Source: an uncultured Oscillospiraceae bacterium
GTDB taxonomy: Bacteria > Bacillota > Clostridia > Oscillospirales > Acutalibacteraceae
Assembly: GCA_900546735.1 (NCBI GenBank)
Contig: URDW01000074.1
Coordinates: forward strand, 1-10,084
Direction of reading: 5' to 3'
DNA length: 10,084 bases
Shown: piece after piece, positions 6,559-10,084 of the stretch
Layout: every line of letters begins with the position of its first letter
Numbering within the stretch: position 1 is the first letter of the stretch
Notes under the pieces: model-generated
Database searches by the model: none
The model's input: only the letters and a program-made list of their open reading frames with translations
What the model was told of the DNA's origin: nothing
Translations under genes and position numbers: made by a program

Positions 6559-7310
6559 TTCCCGGCACCCCTTTTCCGGTTGTCCTCGTCGATCAGCGAC
6601 AAAAACATTTCTTCCAGGTGTTCGGTCGGGTAGCCCATTCGGCGCGCGCCGGCCTTGAGCGAGTCCATAGAGCCCTCAAACAGCAGCCGTCCGTGGTTCA
6701 AAATGCCGATGTCGTCTGCCATCAGCTCGATTTCGGACAGCAGGTGCGATGACACCAGCACCGTGCAGTGAAACTGCTGCGGCAGCGAACGGATCAGCGT
6801 GCGTATTTCATGGATCCCCACCGGGTCCAGGCCGTTGGTCGGCTCGTCCAGGATCAGGATCGGCGGCCGTCCCAGCAGCGCGCCGGCAAGGCCAAGGCGC
6901 TGCTTCATGCCAAGCGAATACTTTTTGGCCAGCCGCTTTTTGTGCTGCGTCAGGCCAACGGTCTCCAGCGCCTCGTCCACGCTGGATTTCGGCAGCCCCA
7001 GCATCTTGCGCAGAATGTCCAGGTTTTCCTCGCCGCTCAAATTTCCGTAAAATGCCGGCGCTTCAATAAACGAGCCAACGTGTTTTAAAATCTCGGTGCG
7101 GTCTTTCGGGTAGGTCATGCCGCCGATGACAAAATTGCCGTCAGTCGGTTTTGTCAGGCCCAAAAACATTTTCATGGTGGTGGATTTGCCGGCGCCGTTC
7201 GGCCCCAGAAAGCCGTAGACCGAACCCTCGCGCACATGCATGCTCACATGGTCCACAGCCGTAAAATCGCCGTAGGTCTTGGTCAGGTTTTTCGTTTCAA
7301 TCACATTCAT
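6555..7310 (-). CDS. ABC transporter ATPase, lantibiotic-immunity type (LanF/BcrA-like)
   Basis: A complete 251-residue nucleotide-binding subunit. Walker A is GPNGAGKST (36-44), the signature is SLGMKQ (132-137), Walker B is ILILDEP (151-157) with catalytic Glu156, the D-loop is GLD (160-162) and the switch His is His189. At the Q-loop position the sequence reads GSFIEAPAFY, with Glu83 where most ABC ATPases have Gln. This E-loop is a recognised mark of LanF immunity ATPases. The C-terminal tail (about 215-251) is the short extension usual in BcrA/LanF proteins. The ATG at 7310 has AAAGGAGA (7318-7325) upstream. It leads a five-gene - strand operon and should power its two permeases to expel antimicrobial peptides from the membrane. 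It is likely induced by the divergent two-component system through the repeats at 7356-7399. Confidence 0.94.
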   Translation of the reverse strand: MNVIETKNLTKTYGDFTAVDHVSMHVREGSVYGFLGPNGAGKSTTMKMFLGLTKPTDGNFVIGGMTYPKDRTEILKHVGSFIEAPAFYGNLSGEENLDILRKMLGLPKSSVDEALETVGLTQHKKRLAKKYSLGMKQRLGLAGALLGRPPILILDEPTNGLDPVGIHEIRTLIRSLPQQFHCTVLVSSHLLSEIELMADDIGILNHGRLLFEGSMDSLKAGARRMGYPTEHLEEMFLSLIDEDNRKRGAGK

Positions 7311-7340
7311 TGTGCTCTCTCCTTTCGTGACTGTGTCTAC

Positions 7341-7369
7341 AGTATAGCGCGCCTACCTTACATTCACAT
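7341..7369 (-). promoter_or_regulatory. Promoter of the ABC transporter operon, weak -35
   Basis: Reading the - strand, TATACT (7346-7341) is a good -10 hexamer, placing the start near 7334 and leaving a leader of about 25 nt. At the expected -35 position (about 7364-7369) the sequence is ATGTGA, a poor match to TTGACA. The regulator repeats cover this spot, which is the arrangement of an activator-dependent promoter. Confidence 0.7.
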
Positions 7370-7399
7370 TTTCTTAACCTTACATTTTCCTTACATTTT
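7356..7399. promoter_or_regulatory. Candidate OmpR-family operator: 11-bp direct repeats
   Basis: On the - strand four consecutive 11-base units read AAAATGTAAGG (7399-7389), AAAATGTAAGG (7388-7378), TTAAGAAAATG (7377-7367, degenerate) and TGAATGTAAGG (7366-7356). OmpR/PhoB-type regulators bind such head-to-tail sites at one helical turn. The array overlaps the -35 of the transporter promoter and lies about 45-88 bases upstream of the regulator gene's own start, so it could control both directions. Confidence 0.72.
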
Positions 7400-7428
7400 G
7401 TGTTTCGCGCCCCATATGCCGGGCTTTA

Positions 7429-7437
7429 TGTTATAAT
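7429..7437 (+). promoter_or_regulatory. Extended -10 promoter of the two-component operon
   Basis: TGTTATAAT contains a perfect TATAAT (7432-7437) with an upstream TG one base before it. No good -35 is seen at 16-18 bp (GCCCCA at 17 bp). A start near 7444 gives a leader of about 30 nt to the ATG at 7474. Confidence 0.72.
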
Positions 7438-7473
7438 GTACTTAACCCATAACCTGTGGAAAGGACAGTGACT

Positions 7474-8178
7474 ATGCAAACAGATTATTTAAAACAGAAA
7501 AAATTGCTGCTTGTGGATGATGAACCGGAGCTTTTGAGCCTGCTCGTTTCCGTGTTCACGCGTGAGGGATATGAGAATTTGGTCACGGCCTCCACGGTGC
7601 AGGGCGCGCTGGAAATAGCCCGGCGTGAAAAGCCCGATTTGGCCGTGCTCGATGTCATGCTGCCGGACGGCAGCGGTTTTTCCCTGCTGAAAACGCTGCG
7701 CGGCGAGGGCTTTGACTTTCCGGTATTGTTTTTAACAGCGCGCGGTGAAGACGAGGACCGCCTGCAGGGCCTTGGAGCCGGGGCCGATGACTATTTGGTC
7801 AAGCCGTTTTTGCCGAAGGAACTGATTTTGCGTGTGGGCGCCGTGCTTTACCGCACTTATAAAAATGAAAGCCCTCTGGTACACCTGGCCGCGTGCGATG
7901 TGGATTTTGAACGCGCGCTCGTTTTGCGCGGCGGGCAGGAACTGCCGCTGACGGCCAAGGAACATGCGCTTTTGTTTGCGCTTTATAAAAACGCCGGGCG
8001 CATCGTCACGATCGATACGCTGTGCGAAGCCGCCTGGGGCGACAATCCGTTCGGTTATGAAAATTCGCTGATGGCGCATGTCCGCCGCATCCGTGAAAAA
8101 ATCGAGGCAAACCCGTCAAAGCCCGCCTCGCTTTTAACGGTCAAGGGCCTTGGCTACAAGCTGCTGTTAAAGGAGTAA
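7474..8178 (+). CDS. OmpR/PhoB-family response regulator
   Basis: A 234-residue two-domain regulator. The receiver (about 10-125) has the acidic pair Asp15-Asp16, phospho-acceptor Asp60 in AVLDVMLPD, Thr88 in LTAR and Lys110 in VKPF, all the residues needed for phosphorylation. Residues 136-232 are a winged-helix DNA-binding domain, ending in the usual TVKGLGYKL. The ATG at 7474 was chosen because AAAGGA (7460-7465) is eight bases upstream; a GTG at 7456 is in frame but overlaps the leader. The kinase gene follows after four bases. It lies divergent from the LanFEG-like operon, the common place for a regulator of bacteriocin immunity (compare NisR, and CprR of Clostridioides difficile). Its likely target is the 11-bp repeat array at 7356-7399. 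Confidence 0.94.
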   Translation: MQTDYLKQKKLLLVDDEPELLSLLVSVFTREGYENLVTASTVQGALEIARREKPDLAVLDVMLPDGSGFSLLKTLRGEGFDFPVLFLTARGEDEDRLQGLGAGADDYLVKPFLPKELILRVGAVLYRTYKNESPLVHLAACDVDFERALVLRGGQELPLTAKEHALLFALYKNAGRIVTIDTLCEAAWGDNPFGYENSLMAHVRRIREKIEANPSKPASLLTVKGLGYKLLLKE

Positions 8179-8182
8179 ACCA

Positions 8183-9601
8183 ATGAAAAGTGTACCAAAG
8201 CTGATCCGCCGTTTCGTGGGCATTTTGTTTATGAGTTTGTTCATTTTGATCGTTTTAAATATTACCGTGCTGCTGCTGATCGGCATGCGCTACCAGTCCC
8301 AGCCGTCGCCATATAAGGAAACGCAGGCCGTCGCCGAAGCGCTGGACCGGCAGGACGGGCAATATGTCTTGGGGCAGGCGGCCGCACAGCGCCTGGAGCA
8401 GATCGGTGCCTGGGCGGTTTTGCTGAACGCGCAGGGGCAGGTGGTCTGGAAAAGCGATAATCTGCCGCAGGAGATCCCGCTTTCCTACAGCCTGGCCGAC
8501 ATTTCTGCCCTAAGCACCGGGTATTTAAAGGATTACCCAACGTATACGGCCGAATACGGCGACGGCGGCCTTGTGGTGGCCGGCTTTGCCAAAGACAGCT
8601 ATTTTAAGTACCCTTACCAGAGCATGAACCTTTCGTTTGTGCGCGCCCTGCCGCAGATCGGCATGATTTTTCTGGCTGCCAACGTCGTTGTGGTTTTTCT
8701 GATCTATATTTTTTCCAATCTGCAGGTGACGAAGTCCATCCGGCCGCTCGTGCAGGGCATCCATGCGCTTGCGCAGGAAAAGGCGGTGCATTTAAAGGAG
8801 CGCGGCCTGCTGTCTGAACTGGCGCAGCAGGTCAACCGGGCGTCTGACATTATCCAGTCCAAAAACCGCGAACTGGCCAAAAAAGAAACGGCGCGCGCCA
8901 ACTGGATCGCCGGCGTTTCACACGACATCCGCACACCGCTTTCCATGGTGCTTGGCTACGCCAATGAACTGGAGAACAACGCCGCCCTGCCGGAACCGGC
9001 GCGCTGCCAGGCGGCCGTTATCTGCACGCAGAGCCTGAAAATGAAGCAGCTGATAGGCGACCTGAACCTGGCCTCTAAACTGGAGTATAACATGCAGCCG
9101 CTGCATTTGCAAAAGCTCAGCGCCGTGGCCGCCGCGCGCAGCGTGGTGGCAGAATGCATTAATTCCGAAGCGGAAGGCATATACACCTATGAGACCGATT
9201 TTTCGCCGGAGCCGTGCTGGATCCTGGCTGACAGCGGCCTGGTTGCCCGCGCCGTTTCCAATTTGGTGCAAAACAGCCGCAGCCACAATCCGCAGGGGTG
9301 TGTCATCCGGGTCAGCGTTTTTGCACAGGACGGCGGTGTCACCATCCGGGTGAAGGACAGCGGCGCCGGCGTCAGCGCCCAGACACTGCAGGATCTGCAA
9401 AACCGGCCGCACTACATGTTTTGCGATGCGCATATCGACGGCCAGCGCCACGGACTCGGCCTTTTGATCGTGCGCCAGATCATGCTGGTGCACGGCGGCC
9501 AGGTGCGCTTTGCCAGCGAGCCGGGGCGGTATTTCCAAACCGATCTGCAGTTTGCAAGCTACAGCGAACAAAAGGTTTCCGGCACAGCCGATAAAAAGTA
9601 A
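8183..9601 (+). CDS. Membrane sensor histidine kinase
   Basis: A 472-residue kinase. Helix 1 spans about 11-34 and helix 2 about 158-178; between them lies an extracytoplasmic sensor of roughly 120 residues, far larger than the tiny loop of BceS-type intramembrane sensors and more like NisK. A linker at 180-235 holds a charged, probably coiled segment. HisKA follows with phospho-acceptor His247 in SHDIRTPLS. The ATPase domain has an N-box with Asn364 in NLVQNSRSHN, a G1 box DSGAG (392-396) and a G2 box HGLGLLIV (423-430), so it looks catalytically complete. The ATG at 8183 follows AAAGGAG (8169-8175), which overlaps the end of the regulator gene; the four-base gap implies coupled translation. 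The ligand is probably a membrane-active peptide, inferred from the divergent transporter operon. Confidence 0.93.
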   Translation: MKSVPKLIRRFVGILFMSLFILIVLNITVLLLIGMRYQSQPSPYKETQAVAEALDRQDGQYVLGQAAAQRLEQIGAWAVLLNAQGQVVWKSDNLPQEIPLSYSLADISALSTGYLKDYPTYTAEYGDGGLVVAGFAKDSYFKYPYQSMNLSFVRALPQIGMIFLAANVVVVFLIYIFSNLQVTKSIRPLVQGIHALAQEKAVHLKERGLLSELAQQVNRASDIIQSKNRELAKKETARANWIAGVSHDIRTPLSMVLGYANELENNAALPEPARCQAAVICTQSLKMKQLIGDLNLASKLEYNMQPLHLQKLSAVAAARSVVAECINSEAEGIYTYETDFSPEPCWILADSGLVARAVSNLVQNSRSHNPQGCVIRVSVFAQDGGVTIRVKDSGAGVSAQTLQDLQNRPHYMFCDAHIDGQRHGLGLLIVRQIMLVHGGQVRFASEPGRYFQTDLQFASYSEQKVSGTADKK

Positions 9602-9603
9602 AG

Positions 9604-9630
9604 AAAGGCAGGACAAACGTCCTGCCTTTT
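9604..9630 (+). terminator. Terminator of the two-component operon
   Basis: AAAGGCAGGAC (9604-9614) pairs perfectly with GTCCTGCCTTT (9619-9629) around AAAC, followed by a short T-run. It begins two bases after the kinase stop codon. Its A-rich left arm means it may also work for the converging aminotransferase gene. Confidence 0.9.
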
Positions 9631-9645
9631 CTGTGTAATGTCGTT

Positions 9646-10043
9646 TTACTGAAACAGTTTCGCTGTTTCGCCCAGGGCACGCACGCCCTCTACGATCTTC
9701 TCGTCGGTCGGGGTCGAGAAATTCAGGCGTATTTCATGGCTGACCATGTGCTCGTCGGTCAAAAATGCATTGCCGGGCACAACGGCCACGCCGTGCTCCA
9801 CGCCCTTTTGCACAAAGTCCAGCATATCCACATCTTCCGGCAGGCTGCACCACACAAACAGACCGCCGGCCGGGCGCACATAAGTTACAAAACCGCTCAG
9901 GTGTTTGTCGATCTCGCCGCACATCAAATCGCGCTTTTTGCGGTAGATGGCGCGCAGCTTTTCAATGTGTGCGCCGGTGTCGCAGCGGCGCAGCCATGTG
10001 TCCACGATCATTTGGTTGAGCACCGGTGTGTGCACGTCGGAAG
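9646..10043 (-). CDS. PLP-dependent aminotransferase, C-terminal part (5' cut by contig end)
   Basis: About 132 residues of the small C-terminal domain of a fold-type I aminotransferase of the LysN/2-aminoadipate or kynurenine aminotransferase-like group. Visible marks are SDVHTPVLNQ near the cut end, RPAGGLFVWCSLP, a VAVVPGNAF segment and IRLNFSTPTDEKIVEGV, whose Arg is expected to bind the substrate carboxylate. The PLP-binding Lys and the large domain are missing, since genomic sequence stops at 10043. The frame remains open through Ser-Asp-Val up to the junction, so the in-frame GTG at 10035 is not the true start; an in-frame stop occurs only inside the adapter. Its stop lies 16 bp beyond the kinase terminator and converges with it. 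The substrate cannot be decided from this fragment, and nothing ties it to the immunity genes. Confidence 0.9.
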
Positions 10044-10084
10044 CTGTCTCTTATACACATCTCCGAGCCCACGAGACACTGAGC
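10044..10084 (+). other. Untrimmed Tn5/Nextera sequencing adapter (not genomic)
   Basis: CTGTCTCTTATACACATCT at 10044-10062 is the 19-bp hyperactive Tn5 mosaic end, and CCGAGCCCACGAGAC at 10063-10077 is the Illumina Nextera read-2 adapter that follows it. The last seven bases, ACTGAGC, are where the i7 index would sit. The sequence is a library artifact, not a transposon in the organism. Confidence 0.98.

Noticed and set aside
5069..9601. BceAB/BceRS-type bacitracin resistance module
   Set aside because: There are two ABC-2 permeases of about 250 residues rather than one large BceB, and the kinase has a large extracellular sensor.
10044..10062. Genuine Tn5/IS50 end
   Set aside because: The 19-bp mosaic end is followed directly by Nextera adapter bases, so it comes from library preparation.

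Overview
The window looks like a whole contig from a Gram-positive, probably gut-associated Clostridia bacterium (Oscillospiraceae/Ruminococcaceae-like). The grounds are strong Shine-Dalgarno sites (AAAGGAG type), sigma-A style promoters, a dockerin, a cohesin-like domain, a sortase-type anchor and a lantibiotic-immunity style ABC transporter with its two-component system. Most genes are fairly GC-rich. A stretch at about 2480-3400 is visibly AT-richer. No rRNA, tRNA, CRISPR array or insertion sequence was seen.

Layout. (1) 2-1387 (+): 3' part of a large secreted protein made of about 67-residue repeats and ending in a two-F-hand dockerin; the contig begins inside the repeat array. (2) 1458-2423 (+): an exported protein with a cohesin-like domain, a Cys-rich motif, a Pro/Thr/Asp/Glu repeat linker and a C-terminal SPDTG sortase-like anchor, followed by a strong terminator. 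Together these two suggest a dockerin client and a wall-anchored cohesin receptor. (3) 2482-4244 (+): a strong promoter, a long structured leader, then two membrane-anchored proteins of unknown function, closed by a bidirectional terminator. (4) 7310-4292 (-): a tightly coupled five-gene operon of ATPase, two ABC-2 permeases, a 94-residue three-helix membrane protein and a lipoprotein. (5) 7474-9601 (+): a divergent OmpR-type response regulator and sensor kinase, ending in a terminator. (6) 10043-9646 (-): the C-terminal part of a PLP-dependent aminotransferase, cut off by the contig end.

The best-supported system is in blocks 4 and 5. It resembles a LanFEG lantibiotic immunity or antimicrobial-peptide resistance module: the ATPase has Glu in place of the Q-loop Gln (the E-loop known from LanF proteins), and the small three-helix protein and lipoprotein resemble LanH- and LanI-type immunity proteins in size and topology. 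No peptide biosynthesis genes are visible. The divergent intergenic region carries 11-bp direct repeats that fit an OmpR-family operator placed to activate the transporter promoter. The likely circuit is kinase senses peptide, regulator binds the repeats, transporter operon is induced.

The last 41 bases (10044-10084) are not genomic. They match the Tn5 mosaic end and an Illumina Nextera adapter, so the assembly carries untrimmed adapter at its right end.
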